Positions 23,454 to 32,246 of a DNA stretch of 64,000 nucleotides are shown here, piece by piece; the stretch's first letter is position 1, and every line of letters starts with the position of its first letter. This stretch comes from an uncultured Luteimonas sp. (GTDB lineage: Bacteria; Pseudomonadota; Gammaproteobacteria; Xanthomonadales; Xanthomonadaceae): positions 48,396 through 112,395 of the forward strand of contig CALLKI010000043.1 in NCBI GenBank assembly GCA_938008415.1, given 5' to 3'. The translations under genes and the position numbers were made by a program. The notes under the pieces are model-generated. The model had not been told where the DNA came from. It searched no databases and worked only from the letters and a program-made list of their open reading frames with translations.

Positions 23454-23473
23454 CTGTTCCGTTTCTGGAACAG
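23454..23473. repeat. palindrome upstream of the rpoH promoter
   Basis: CTGTTCC and GGAACAG form a perfect 7-bp inverted repeat around GTTTCT. Its centre is about 47 bp upstream of the start predicted for rpoH, a position common for activator sites. It might also be a weak end-of-ung hairpin, but no T-tract follows directly. Confidence 0.45.
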
Positions 23474-23476
23474 TCG

Positions 23477-23504
23477 GGAACTTTTCCGCCGATTAGCAGT
23501 CAGA
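23477..23504 (+). promoter_or_regulatory. sigma-E (RpoE)-type promoter of rpoH
   Basis: GGAACTT (23477-23483), a 16-nt spacer and TCAGA (23500-23504) match the RpoE consensus -35 GGAACTT and -10 TC(A/T)GA closely. The expected start is near 23511, giving a leader of about 19 nt before ATG 23530. In E. coli one rpoH promoter (P3) is sigma-E dependent; this looks like the equivalent. Confidence 0.75.
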
Positions 23505-23519
23505 GGCGCAGACTGCTAA
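23493..23519. promoter_or_regulatory. CIRCE-like operator overlapping the rpoH start region
   Basis: TTAGCAGTC and GACTGCTAA form a perfect 9-bp inverted repeat with a 9-nt spacer. The HrcA operator CIRCE is TTAGCACTC-N9-GAGTGCTAA; arms and spacing agree except for one symmetric base change per arm. It covers the sigma-E -10 element and the predicted start site, so a bound repressor would block the promoter. In RNA it could also form a hairpin close to the start codon. hrcA is not in the window. Confidence 0.7.
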
Positions 23520-23529
23520 ACTCGCTGCC

Positions 23530-24402
<873 letters not shown>

Positions 24403-24428
24403 GCGCCCGGGGACCGGCAACCCGACGG

Positions 24429-24458
24429 GAAGGCCCGCTCGCGCGGGCCTTCTTTTTT
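24429..24458 (+). terminator. intrinsic terminator of rpoH
   Basis: GAAGGCCCGC (24429-24438) pairs with GCGGGCCTTC (24443-24452) around TCGC and is followed by six T. Confidence 0.92.
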
Positions 24459-24511
24459 CCTTCCGCCATTTCCTTCCGCCCGCCGGCCAGTGCGCGGGCC
24501 GGCGGCGCGCA

Positions 24512-25321
24512 TCACCACTTGAACAGGACCAGGCTGAGCGCGAGCGCGGCCATGCCGGTGACCAGGCCGTACACGGGCTCGTGGCCCCTGGAGTAGCGCT
24601 TGGCCGCGGGCAGCAGCTCGTCCAGCGCCAGGAACACCATGACCCCGGCGATGACCCCGAACACCGCGCCGAACACCGCGTCCGACAGGACCGGCCGCAG
24701 CAGCGCATAGCCCAGCAGCGCCCCCGCGGGCTCGGCCAGCCCGGACACCATGCACGCGGCGAAGGCCCAGCCCCTGCTGTTGGTGGCGAAGTACACCGGC
24801 ACCGCGATCGCGATGCCCTCGGGGATGTTGTGGATGGCGATGGCGAAGGCAAGCGGCATGCCCACGCCCGGGTTCTCCAGGGTGGCGAAGAAGGTCGCCA
24901 GCCCTTCCGGGAAGTTGTGCACGGTGATCGCGGCGGCGGTGAGCAGGCCGACGCGGCGGATGTATTCGAGGTTGTGCTCGCGGAAGTACGGGTCGTCGAC
25001 TTCCAGCCGCTCGTGCGGGTTCGGCACCAGGTGGTCGATCAGCATGATCAGGCCGACGCCGGCCAGGAACGACAGCGTGCCGAGGGTGAATCCCATCCGG
25101 TCGCCCCAGGCCTGGGTGAAGGCGAGGATGGACTTGTTGAGGATCTCGCTCAGCGACACGTACACCATCGCGCCGCCGGCGAACGCCAGGCCGAACGCGA
25201 GCAGGCGCGCGTTCGGTTTCTTCGAGGCGAACACCAGCAGGCTGCCGAAGCCGGTGGCCAGGCCCGCGCCCACGGTCACGGCCAGCGCGATCCACCAGTT
25301 GTGCATCGCGATGTCGGTCAT
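24512..25321 (-). CDS. zupT: ZIP-family divalent metal transporter (ZupT-like)
   Basis: A 269-residue inner-membrane protein with about eight membrane segments. The two metal-path motifs HNFPEG (135-140) and HNIPEG (164-169) are the hallmark of the ZupT/GufA branch of ZIP transporters, which import zinc and other divalent cations such as Fe2+, Mn2+ or Co2+. A charged cytoplasmic loop (NPHERLEVDDPYFREHN) separates the third and fourth segments. It lies downstream of tal on the same strand. A TAGGAT upstream could be its -10. No Zur or Fur site is apparent by eye. Confidence 0.92.
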   Translation of the reverse strand: MTDIAMHNWWIALAVTVGAGLATGFGSLLVFASKKPNARLLAFGLAFAGGAMVYVSLSEILNKSILAFTQAWGDRMGFTLGTLSFLAGVGLIMLIDHLVPNPHERLEVDDPYFREHNLEYIRRVGLLTAAAITVHNFPEGLATFFATLENPGVGMPLAFAIAIHNIPEGIAIAVPVYFATNSRGWAFAACMVSGLAEPAGALLGYALLRPVLSDAVFGAVFGVIAGVMVFLALDELLPAAKRYSRGHEPVYGLVTGMAALALSLVLFKW

Positions 25322-25452
25322 GCCTGTGGTTCCAGGAGAGGGTGATCCGCCAGGGCCATCCTAGCCCATGCCGGGACATGGCGGCGCGGGGGCCGCCGCG
25401 CTGGACTGGAACGGGAAGTTCCCGGCGGCAATGCCGCGACCGGGACGGGGGA

Positions 25453-26400
25453 TCAGCGCATGCGCGCGGCGAGCATGTCCTCGAGCCTGCGCTGGTCGGC
25501 GGCGAAGCGGCGGATGCCCTCGGCCAGCTTCTCGGTGGCCATCGCGTCCTCGTTGAGCTGCCAGCGGAACCCGGCCTCGCGGATCGGTTCCGGCGGCGCG
25601 GCGCGTTCGCCTGCATCGACCAGCGCGCGCGCGACCGGGGCGTCGGAGGCTTCCAGCTGCGCGAGCAGCTCCGGCGAGATGGTCAGCCGGTCGCAGCCGG
25701 CCAGCGCCAGCACCTGCCCGGTGTTGCGGAAGCTCGCGCCCATGACCACGGTCGGGTAGCCGTGGCGCTTGTACCAGTGCCAGATGCGGGTGACCGACTG
25801 CACGCCCGGGTCCTCCTGCGGCGTGGCCGGCTTCTCCCCGCCGTTGGCCAGGTGCCAGTCGAGGATGCGGCCGACGAAGGGCGAGATCAGGAACACGCCC
25901 GCCTCGGCGCAGGCCACGGCCTGGGCGAACGAGAACAGCAGGGTGAGGTTGCAGTGGATGCCCTCGCGCTCCAGCCGCGCGGCGGCGCGGATGCCCTCCC
26001 AGGTCGAGGCGATCTTGATCAGCAGGCGGTCGCGGCCGATGCCGGCCTGCTCGTACAGCTCGACCAGCCGGTGCGCCCTGGCGACCGTGGCGTCGGCGTC
26101 GAAGCTCAGGCGCGCGTCCACCTCGGTGGAGACGCGGCCCGGGATCAGCTTCAGGATCTCGCCGCCGATCGCCACCGCCAGCCGGTCGCAGGCGTCGGCG
26201 ACCCTGGCCTCGCCGCTGCCGCTGGCCCCGGCCACGGCCCGGTCCAGGTGCTCCGCGTAGGCGGGCAGGGACGCGGCCTTGAGCAGCAGCGAGGGATTGG
26301 TGGTGGCGTCCATCGGCCGGAAGCGGGCGATGGCGTCGATGTCGCCGGTGTCGGCGACGACCACGGACAGGGCGCGGAGCTGTTCGAGCTGGCTGGGCAT
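25453..26400 (-). CDS. tal: transaldolase
   Basis: A 315-residue TalB-type transaldolase of the non-oxidative pentose phosphate pathway. Landmarks are DATTNPSLLLKAA (31-43), the Schiff-base lysine K129 in LLIKIASTWEG, and the CNLTLLFSFAQA and SPFVGRILDW motifs. An in-frame start 60 nt earlier adds non-homologous sequence, so ATG 26400 is used. TGC-GACAAT on the minus strand at 26433-26441 is a good extended -10, giving a short leader. It acts in the same pathway as gnd (3779-4684). Confidence 0.97.
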   Translation of the reverse strand: MPSQLEQLRALSVVVADTGDIDAIARFRPMDATTNPSLLLKAASLPAYAEHLDRAVAGASGSGEARVADACDRLAVAIGGEILKLIPGRVSTEVDARLSFDADATVARAHRLVELYEQAGIGRDRLLIKIASTWEGIRAAARLEREGIHCNLTLLFSFAQAVACAEAGVFLISPFVGRILDWHLANGGEKPATPQEDPGVQSVTRIWHWYKRHGYPTVVMGASFRNTGQVLALAGCDRLTISPELLAQLEASDAPVARALVDAGERAAPPEPIREAGFRWQLNEDAMATEKLAEGIRRFAADQRRLEDMLAARMR

Positions 26401-26476
26401 GTGCAGGGCGGAAAGACGGGATGTGCACGGGTATTGTCGCACCCGCGGCCGGCGGGGCACAGCCCGGGCGGCCGGC

Positions 26477-27799
26477 TCAGGCGCGGTCCGCGTCGCGGTC
26501 GATCAGCGAGGTCCGCCGGGTATCCGGCATCCACAGGTACACCAGCAGCGAGCAGGCGATGCAGGCGGTGACGTAGCCGTAGAAGCCGCGCTCCAGGCCG
26601 ATGTCCTTGAACCACAGCGCGACCAGGTCGGCGCTGCCGCCGAACAGCGCCACCGCCAGCGCGTACGGCAGGCCGACCCCGAGCGCGCGCACCTCGACCG
26701 GGAACAGCTCGGCCTTCACCACCGCGTTGATCGAGGTGTAGCCGGTGACGATGACCAGCGCGGCCAGCACCAGCCAGAACGCCTGCACCGGCGAGGACAC
26801 CGATTCGAGCGCCGTCATGATCGGCCAGGTGAAGGCCACGCCGAGCACGCCGAACGCGACCAGGATCGGGCGCCGCCCGATCCGGTCCGACAGCGCACCG
26901 ACCACGGGCTGCAGCAGCATGTACACGAACAGCGTGGAGGCATTGACCAGCGAGGCGGTTTCCTTGGCGATGCCCGCGCTGTTGACCAGGAATTTGTGCA
27001 CGTAGGTCGTGTACGTGTAGAAGGCCAGCGTGCCGCCCATGGTCAGCCCGACCACGGTCAGCACCGCGCGCGGGTGTTTCGCCAGTTCCCGCAGCGTGCC
27101 CTGGCGGCGGTGCATGGCCGCGTCGGCGGCGCCTTCGCTGCGCGCGAACGATTCGCTCTCGTCCATGCTCCGGCGCAGCCACAGCGTCACCAGCGCGGCC
27201 AGCGCGCCGATCGCGAACGGGATCCTCCAGCCCCAGGCGTGCAGCTGCGCGTCGTCGAGGAACACGCGCTGCAGCAGGATCAGCACGGCGAGCGCGAGCA
27301 GGTGGCCCATCACCAGGGTCACGTACTGGAAGCTGGACCAGAAGCCGCGGTGCCGGCTCGAGGCCACCTCGCTGAGGTAGGTCGCGGAGGCGCCGTACTC
27401 GCCGCCCACGCTCAGCCCCTGCAGCAGCCGCGCCAGCACCAGCAGCACCGGCGCGGCGACGCCGATGCGGTCGTGGCCCGGGGTGACGGCGATCAGCAGC
27501 GAGCCGGCGCACATCATCAGCACCGAAAGCATCAGCGCGCGCTTGCGGCCATGGCGGTCGGCGTAGCGGCCGAGCAGCCAGCCGCCGAGCGGGCGCATCA
27601 GGAAGCCCACCGCGAAGATCGCCGCGGTCTTCAGCAACTGGCTCGTGCGGTCCCCGCCCGGGAAGAAGACCTCGGCGAAGTAGAGCGAGAACGCGGCGTA
27701 GGCGTACCAGTCGTACCACTCGACGAGGTTGCCCGCGGCACCGCCGAGGATGCTGCGCAGGCGCCTGGCGGGGGTCATCGTCTCTGCTGCCGGCTGCAT
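26477..27799 (-). CDS. MFS permease of the metabolite:H+ symporter (MHS) family
   Basis: A 440-residue, 12-segment major facilitator. MHS features include GNLVEWYDWYAYAAFSLYFAEVFFP near the N-terminus, the loop 2-3 motif GRYADRHGRKRAL and LLQGLSVGGEYGASATYLSEVAS. The overall pattern is close to alpha-ketoglutarate permease KgtP, so a dicarboxylate or related organic acid is the likely substrate; this is inference. It is divergent from the NYN-domain gene across 140 nt. In some close relatives MHS proteins carry other substrates such as proline or shikimate. Confidence 0.88.
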   Translation of the reverse strand: MQPAAETMTPARRLRSILGGAAGNLVEWYDWYAYAAFSLYFAEVFFPGGDRTSQLLKTAAIFAVGFLMRPLGGWLLGRYADRHGRKRALMLSVLMMCAGSLLIAVTPGHDRIGVAAPVLLVLARLLQGLSVGGEYGASATYLSEVASSRHRGFWSSFQYVTLVMGHLLALAVLILLQRVFLDDAQLHAWGWRIPFAIGALAALVTLWLRRSMDESESFARSEGAADAAMHRRQGTLRELAKHPRAVLTVVGLTMGGTLAFYTYTTYVHKFLVNSAGIAKETASLVNASTLFVYMLLQPVVGALSDRIGRRPILVAFGVLGVAFTWPIMTALESVSSPVQAFWLVLAALVIVTGYTSINAVVKAELFPVEVRALGVGLPYALAVALFGGSADLVALWFKDIGLERGFYGYVTACIACSLLVYLWMPDTRRTSLIDRDADRA

Positions 27800-27939
27800 G
27801 TCGTCCCGTGTCGGAGCAAGCGTGCTGTCCGCCGAAGGGTACCGGAAAGGCCGCGGCCCGCTGCGGGCGGCCCGCCGGGGGAGACCGGGAGCGCGGGAAG
27901 GGGTACGCTGCGGCCGGTTCCCCGCATTCCCCCGGTCCC

Positions 27940-28716
27940 ATGAACACCGAACGCCGCATCGCCCTGCTGATCGATGCCGACAACGCCCCCGCGTCCAGGA
28001 TCGACGCCATCCTCAACGAGGTCGCGCGCCACGGCGTGGTCAACGTGCGCCGCGCCTACGGCAACTGGAAGAGCCCGAACCTCGCGGGCTGGGAGAAGGT
28101 CCTCCACGAGTACGCGATCCGCCCGATACAGCAGTTCGCCTACAGCCCGGGCAAGAACGCCTCGGACATGGCGATGGTGATCGACGCCATGGACCTGATG
28201 TACGCGCGCACGCTCGACGGCTTCGCGATCGTGTCCAGCGACGCCGACTTCACCCCGCTGGTGATGCGCCTGCGCAACGACGGCTATGCGGTCTACGGCT
28301 TCGGCCAGAAGCAGACGCCGCTGCCGTTCGTGAAGGCCTGCTCGACCTTCCTCTACCTCGAGAAACTGGGCGAGGAGGACGGGGCGGGCGCCGGGCAGGC
28401 GCGCCCGCTGACGGCCGACGACCTGGCGCGCGACCAGGAACTGGTCCACCGGCTGCGCAGTGCGGTCGCCGCGGTCGCCGACGACGAGGGCTGGGCCCAC
28501 CTGTCCGGCGTGGGCAGCCACCTCGGCAACCAGGGCTCGTTCGACCCGCGCAACTACGGCTACCGCAGCCTCAGCGCGCTGATCGACGCGGTGAACCTGT
28601 TCGAGGTGCGCAGGGAAGGACAGACGGTGCTGGTGCGCGAACGGCCGCGCGGCGAGCCGCGCCGCCGCCGCCAGGGCAAGGCCACCAGGGCGGCCGGGGC
28701 CGGCGCGGCTCAGTAG
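27940..28716 (+). CDS. NYN-domain ribonuclease-like protein with C-terminal OST-HTH/LOTUS domain
   Basis: 258 residues. The N-terminal NYN (PIN-like) nuclease domain carries the expected acids: D12/D14 (LLIDADNAP), D76 (KNASDMAMVIDAMDLMY) and D101/D103 (SSDADFTPLVMRLR). A winged-helix OST-HTH/LOTUS domain (about 165-240: SGVGSHLGNQGSFDPRNYGYRSLSALIDA) probably binds RNA, and the tail is basic. This is the LabA/YaiI-like bacterial family; RNA cleavage is expected but the target is unknown. The long upstream extension of the frame is unlikely. Its stop and that of priA interleave (7-nt convergent overlap). Confidence 0.87.
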   Translation: MNTERRIALLIDADNAPASRIDAILNEVARHGVVNVRRAYGNWKSPNLAGWEKVLHEYAIRPIQQFAYSPGKNASDMAMVIDAMDLMYARTLDGFAIVSSDADFTPLVMRLRNDGYAVYGFGQKQTPLPFVKACSTFLYLEKLGEEDGAGAGQARPLTADDLARDQELVHRLRSAVAAVADDEGWAHLSGVGSHLGNQGSFDPRNYGYRSLSALIDAVNLFEVRREGQTVLVRERPRGEPRRRRQGKATRAAGAGAAQ

Positions 28717-30893
28717 AGGTCCAGCGGATCCACGTCCAGCGACCAGCGCACCCGGCGGCCTTCGGGGAGGGCGTGGATCGCCGGCAGTGCGCGGTCGAGC
28801 AGGGCGTGCAGCTGCGGCCGCGCGGAGGCGGACAGCAGCAATTGCGCGCGGTGCATGCCGGCGCGCTTGCGCATCGGCGCGGGCATCGGGCCATGGACGG
28901 CGGCCGCATCCACGCCCGCCTCCTCGAACGCGCGCCGCGCCGCGTGCAGGAAGGCCATCGGCGGTCCGGCATGCTTCGCCTCCGCGCGCAGCAGGGCGAG
29001 GAAGGCGAACGGCGGCAACCCGGCCGCCTGGCGTTGCTCCAGTTCCTGCGCGGCGAAGGCGTGGTAGCCGCCGGACAGCAGCGTGGCCAGCAGCGGGTGC
29101 TCCGGGTGGTGGGTCTGCAGCAGCACCTCGCCCTCGCGCTGCGCACGTCCGGCGCGCCCGGCGACCTGGATCAGCAGTTGCGCCAGCTTCTCGTGGGCGC
29201 GGAAATCGGCGGAGAACAGCCCTTCGTCGATGCCGGCCACGCACACCAGGGTGAGGTTGGGCAGGTCGTGGCCCTTGGCCAGCATCTGCGTGCCGACGAG
29301 GATGCCCGGCCTGCCGCCGAGCGAGGCGAGCAGCTTTTCCAGCGCGTCCTTGCGCTGCGTGCTGCCGCGGTCGATGCGCAGCACCGGCACGCCGGCGAAC
29401 TTCGCCGCCAGCGTCTCCTCGATGCGTTCGGTGCCCGCGCCCTGCGGTTGCAGCGCGAGGCTGGCGCAGTCGGGGCAGGCCTGCGGCGCGGGGCGCTGGT
29501 GGCCGCAGTGGTGGCACTGCAGGCGGCGGCCGGCGCCGTGCACGGTCATCGCCGAGTCGCAGCGCGGGCACTGCGCGCTCCAGCCGCAATCGTGGCACAG
29601 CAGCACCGGCGCGTAGCCGCGGCGGTTGCGGAACACCAGCACCTGGCCGCCGGCGTCGAGCGCGGCGCGGATCGCGTCGAGCGTCTGTGCCGACAGCCCG
29701 GCCTCGAGCGGGCGCTTGCGAACGTCGGCCACGCGCACCTGCGGCGGCTTCGCGGTGCCAGCGCGCCGCGACAGCCGCAGGTAGCGGTAGCGCCCGCCGG
29801 TGGCGTTGTGCAGCGATTCCAGCGACGGCGTGGCGCTGCCCAGCAGCACCGGCACGCCCAGCGCCTTGCCGCGCACCAGCGCGAAGTCGCGGGCGTTGTA
29901 GCGGATCCCGTCCTGCTGCTTGTAGCTGCCGTCGTGCTCCTCGTCGACCACGATCAGGCCGGCATCGGGCAACGGCGTGAACACCGCCGAGCGCGTGCCC
30001 ACGATCACGCGCGCCTCGCCGCGCCAGGCCGCGGCCCAGACCCGGGCGCGCTCGCCGTCGTTGAGCCCGGAATGGGTGGCGTGGACCGGCACCCCGAGGC
30101 GGGCGCGGAAACGTGCCAGCAGCTGCGGGGTCAGGCCGATCTCGGGCACCAGCACCAGTGCCTGCCGGCCGCGCGCCAGGCAGTCGGCGATGGCGTGCAG
30201 GTAGACCTCGGTCTTGCCGCTGCCGGTGACGCCGTCGAGCAGCACCGGCGCGAAGCCGGACGCGTCGCGGACCGCGGCGATCGCGGCCTGCTGTTCGGCG
30301 TTCGGCTCCGGCCCCGGCTGCGGCGAAGGCGGAGGTTGCGATGCCGGGACCGCGATGCGCTCGGCATAGCCGCGCCTGGCCAGCGAACGTGCGGCCTCGC
30401 GCCAGCCATCCATCAGTCCGTCGAGCGCGTCCTCCTCGCGCGTGGCCCCGTGCAGCAGTTCCGCCAGCCGCCGCGGGCGGGTGCCGGCGCGCAAGCCGGG
30501 CAGCGCGGCGGCCCCGGCCCCGGTCAGCCGCCAGGCCCAGGCATGGGTGTCGGGCAGCGGCTCACCGCGGCGCAGCGCCGCCGGCAGGGCGGTCGCCAGC
30601 ACCTCGCCCAGCGGCGCGTGGGTGTAGCGGGCCAGCCAGCGCAGCGAATCGAGCAGTTCGCCCGAGAGCAGGGGCTCCCCGTCCAGCCAGCCAGCGATTT
30701 CGCGCAGCTCCCCCACGTCGGCCCGGGGCGGCCCGACCGAGGCCACGATCCCGACCAGGGTGCGCGGCCCGAACGGCACGCGCACGCGGCGGCCCACGTC
30801 GGACGGGCCGACCGGCGCCGGGGCGCGGTAGTCGAACAGGCGCGGCAGCGGGACCGGCAGCGCGACCTGCAGGCAGTCGTCGGGGCTGGACAC
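28710..30893 (-). CDS. priA: primosomal protein N' (replication restart helicase PriA)
   Basis: A 727-residue PriA, which reloads the replisome at stalled forks. An N-terminal 3'-DNA-end binding domain is followed by a DEAH-type helicase core with Walker A GVTGSGKTEVYL (near 220) and VVDEEHDGSYKQ. An inserted zinc region has paired cysteines (CHDCGWSAQCPRCDSAM; CHHCGH; CPDC), and motif V/VI includes GTQMLAKGHDLPN and QVAGRAGRA. The start codon is GTG at 30893. Its upstream region contains inverted DnaA boxes, a possible link with replication initiation control. Confidence 0.97.
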   Translation of the reverse strand: MSSPDDCLQVALPVPLPRLFDYRAPAPVGPSDVGRRVRVPFGPRTLVGIVASVGPPRADVGELREIAGWLDGEPLLSGELLDSLRWLARYTHAPLGEVLATALPAALRRGEPLPDTHAWAWRLTGAGAAALPGLRAGTRPRRLAELLHGATREEDALDGLMDGWREAARSLARRGYAERIAVPASQPPPSPQPGPEPNAEQQAAIAAVRDASGFAPVLLDGVTGSGKTEVYLHAIADCLARGRQALVLVPEIGLTPQLLARFRARLGVPVHATHSGLNDGERARVWAAAWRGEARVIVGTRSAVFTPLPDAGLIVVDEEHDGSYKQQDGIRYNARDFALVRGKALGVPVLLGSATPSLESLHNATGGRYRYLRLSRRAGTAKPPQVRVADVRKRPLEAGLSAQTLDAIRAALDAGGQVLVFRNRRGYAPVLLCHDCGWSAQCPRCDSAMTVHGAGRRLQCHHCGHQRPAPQACPDCASLALQPQGAGTERIEETLAAKFAGVPVLRIDRGSTQRKDALEKLLASLGGRPGILVGTQMLAKGHDLPNLTLVCVAGIDEGLFSADFRAHEKLAQLLIQVAGRAGRAQREGEVLLQTHHPEHPLLATLLSGGYHAFAAQELEQRQAAGLPPFAFLALLRAEAKHAGPPMAFLHAARRAFEEAGVDAAAVHGPMPAPMRKRAGMHRAQLLLSASARPQLHALLDRALPAIHALPEGRRVRWSLDVDPLDLY

Positions 30894-31018
30894 GGGCGAA
30901 GTCTACCGGCTGGGCCGACGGCCGAGGTGGCCGGGGGTTGGCGGGGCGAGTTGCGGCGCACTGTTGCCGGGTCCGCGATGATTCACGCGCAAGTTACCGG
31001 CGCCAAACGGTTTTTGGT

Positions 31019-31041
31019 TTATCCACATGCGCTGTGGATAA
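31019..31041. promoter_or_regulatory. pair of perfect, inverted DnaA boxes upstream of priA
   Basis: TTATCCACA (31019-31027) and its exact reverse complement TGTGGATAA (31033-31041) are separated by 5 nt. Both are perfect matches to the strong DnaA-box consensus; at this GC content even one such 9-mer is rare. They lie in the 417-nt gap between priA (minus) and the gene at 31323 (plus). A weaker box TTATCCGTG (31150-31158) and the palindrome TTGTGCACAA (31224-31233) lie further right. DnaA regulation of either flanking gene, or DnaA titration, is inferred. Confidence 0.65.
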
Positions 31042-31102
31042 GTCTGTGCATCGAAGTGCTCCACAGCCGTCCGCGCCGTTCAGATTCGGCAGGAAGGGTG
31101 GA

Positions 31103-31149
31103 TTGGCGAAAAAATTGCCAACCTTTGAAATCCCATTTGCATCAATGGG
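31103..31149. repeat. two further palindromes in the priA intergenic region
   Basis: TTGGC (31103-31107) and GCCAA (31117-31121) flank an A-rich centre of 9 nt. CCCATT (31132-31137) and AATGGG (31144-31149) flank TGCATC. This is the most AT-rich stretch for kilobases around. With the DnaA boxes they account for most recognisable structure in the 417-nt gene-free region 30894-31310. Confidence 0.5.
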
Positions 31150-31322
31150 TTATCCGTGAAACACGGGCGTCGCCTGGGAGGGCGTCCGGCATGTGGCCCG
31201 GCGCCAGGGGGCAGGCGTGCCCGTTGTGCACAACCGCATGCGGGAAATGTCGCGGTGGAACGGCGTGCGTGGCTTCCGTCAAGGGGCGGGATGCCGGCGG
31301 GCGGCATATCATGGCAGGCCGC

Positions 31323-32246
31323 ATGAGCCCGCCCGCCCCCGTTCCAGCCTCTCCTGCGCCGTCCTCCGGGGCGCTTTCAGCGTTCCTGCGAGGCGTGGAG
31401 CGCCGGGGCGCGGTGTTCGCCGAACTCCAGTCGGGTGACCCCGGCCGGGGCGACGCGGCCCTGGCCGCGGTGATGCGCGAATTCGCCCGCAACGCCCACC
31501 GGCTCCCGTTCGCCGGCTGGGCGCGCCGGTTCTGGACGATGCTGCTGGCGGCGCCCGGGCTGCGCGGCGCCCGGATGCCGCCGTTGCCCGACGGTCCCCT
31601 GGCGGTGCTGTCCGGGTTAGGCCCCGGCCCGCGCGCGGCCCTGCTGCTGCGTCTGGTCGCCGGGCTGTCCGAGGACGAGGCCGCCGCCGTGCTGGGCATC
31701 GCCCCCTCCACCTACCGGCTGGCCCTGATGCACGCTTTCCCGCGGACCCCCGACGGGGCCCCCGATCCTGAACTGTGGCGGGCGATGCGCGAGGAAGCGC
31801 AGCGGAAGGTGCGCGAATTGCCGCAGGCACGGCTGGAGCGGATCGCGTCGCTGCGCGACGGGACCTCCCCGCAGGCGGAGAAACACCGGCGTCGGGAAAA
31901 AGGCGCGCGGGCGCGCTGGATGTGGCCCGCGCTGGTGGCGGTGGCATTGCTGACGGCGGGCGCTTTGGCCGCGACCTGGTGGTGGACGCCGGCCGGCCCG
32001 GGACCCGCTCCGGGAGGCGGGGCCCCGGGTCCGGTCCAGGGCCCGGGACGCATCCGCACGGAGGAACTGCCGCAAGCGGATGCGCCGCCGCCCGGGCTCG
32101 GGGTGGAGGCCACGCTGCTGACCCATCCCGACCTCGACCTGCTGCTCGACCAGGTCGCGGGCGAAGCGCCGCCCGCGGATCCCGCGTTCGATGCCTGGCT
32201 GGTGTCCGTGCTCGAAGGGGAAGAGGGTGGTGCGACGCGCCGTTGA
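31323..32246 (+). CDS. sigma-region-4-like HTH protein with a C-terminal membrane anchor
   Basis: 307 residues, not matched to a named family with confidence. Residues about 100-138 (LGPGPRAALLLRLVAGLSEDEAAAVLGIAPSTYRLAL) read as a sigma-70 region 4 helix-turn-helix, but no region 2 is present, so it should not act as a normal sigma factor. A single membrane helix lies at 199-221 (WMWPALVAVALLTAGALAATWWW), followed by a Pro/Gly-rich probable periplasmic tail. This suggests a membrane-tethered DNA-binding regulator. ATG 31323 is used; ATG 31311 is also in frame. It overlaps the DUF3106 gene by 20 nt. Confidence 0.7.
   Translation: MSPPAPVPASPAPSSGALSAFLRGVERRGAVFAELQSGDPGRGDAALAAVMREFARNAHRLPFAGWARRFWTMLLAAPGLRGARMPPLPDGPLAVLSGLGPGPRAALLLRLVAGLSEDEAAAVLGIAPSTYRLALMHAFPRTPDGAPDPELWRAMREEAQRKVRELPQARLERIASLRDGTSPQAEKHRRREKGARARWMWPALVAVALLTAGALAATWWWTPAGPGPAPGGGAPGPVQGPGRIRTEELPQADAPPPGLGVEATLLTHPDLDLLLDQVAGEAPPADPAFDAWLVSVLEGEEGGATRR

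Noticed and set aside
23493..23519. LexA box reading of the rpoH inverted repeat
   Set aside because: The Xanthomonas LexA site as I recall it is more compact, without a 9-nt spacer; 9-bp arms with a 9-nt spacer fit CIRCE much better.
30894..31310. Region with DnaA boxes as the chromosomal origin
   Set aside because: Only two perfect boxes, no dnaA, dnaN or rpmH next to it and no clear series of AT-rich 13-mers. In this family oriC is expected at dnaA. A regulatory or titration site is more likely.
27729..32246. 1505-codon open frame on the plus strand
   Set aside because: It runs through priA (minus) and parts of two other genes; only its last about 307 codons form a plausible protein. High GC makes long shadow frames common.
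31323..32246. Functional ECF sigma factor
   Set aside because: No sigma region 2 is visible and the protein has a C-terminal membrane helix; only the region-4-like HTH is supported.
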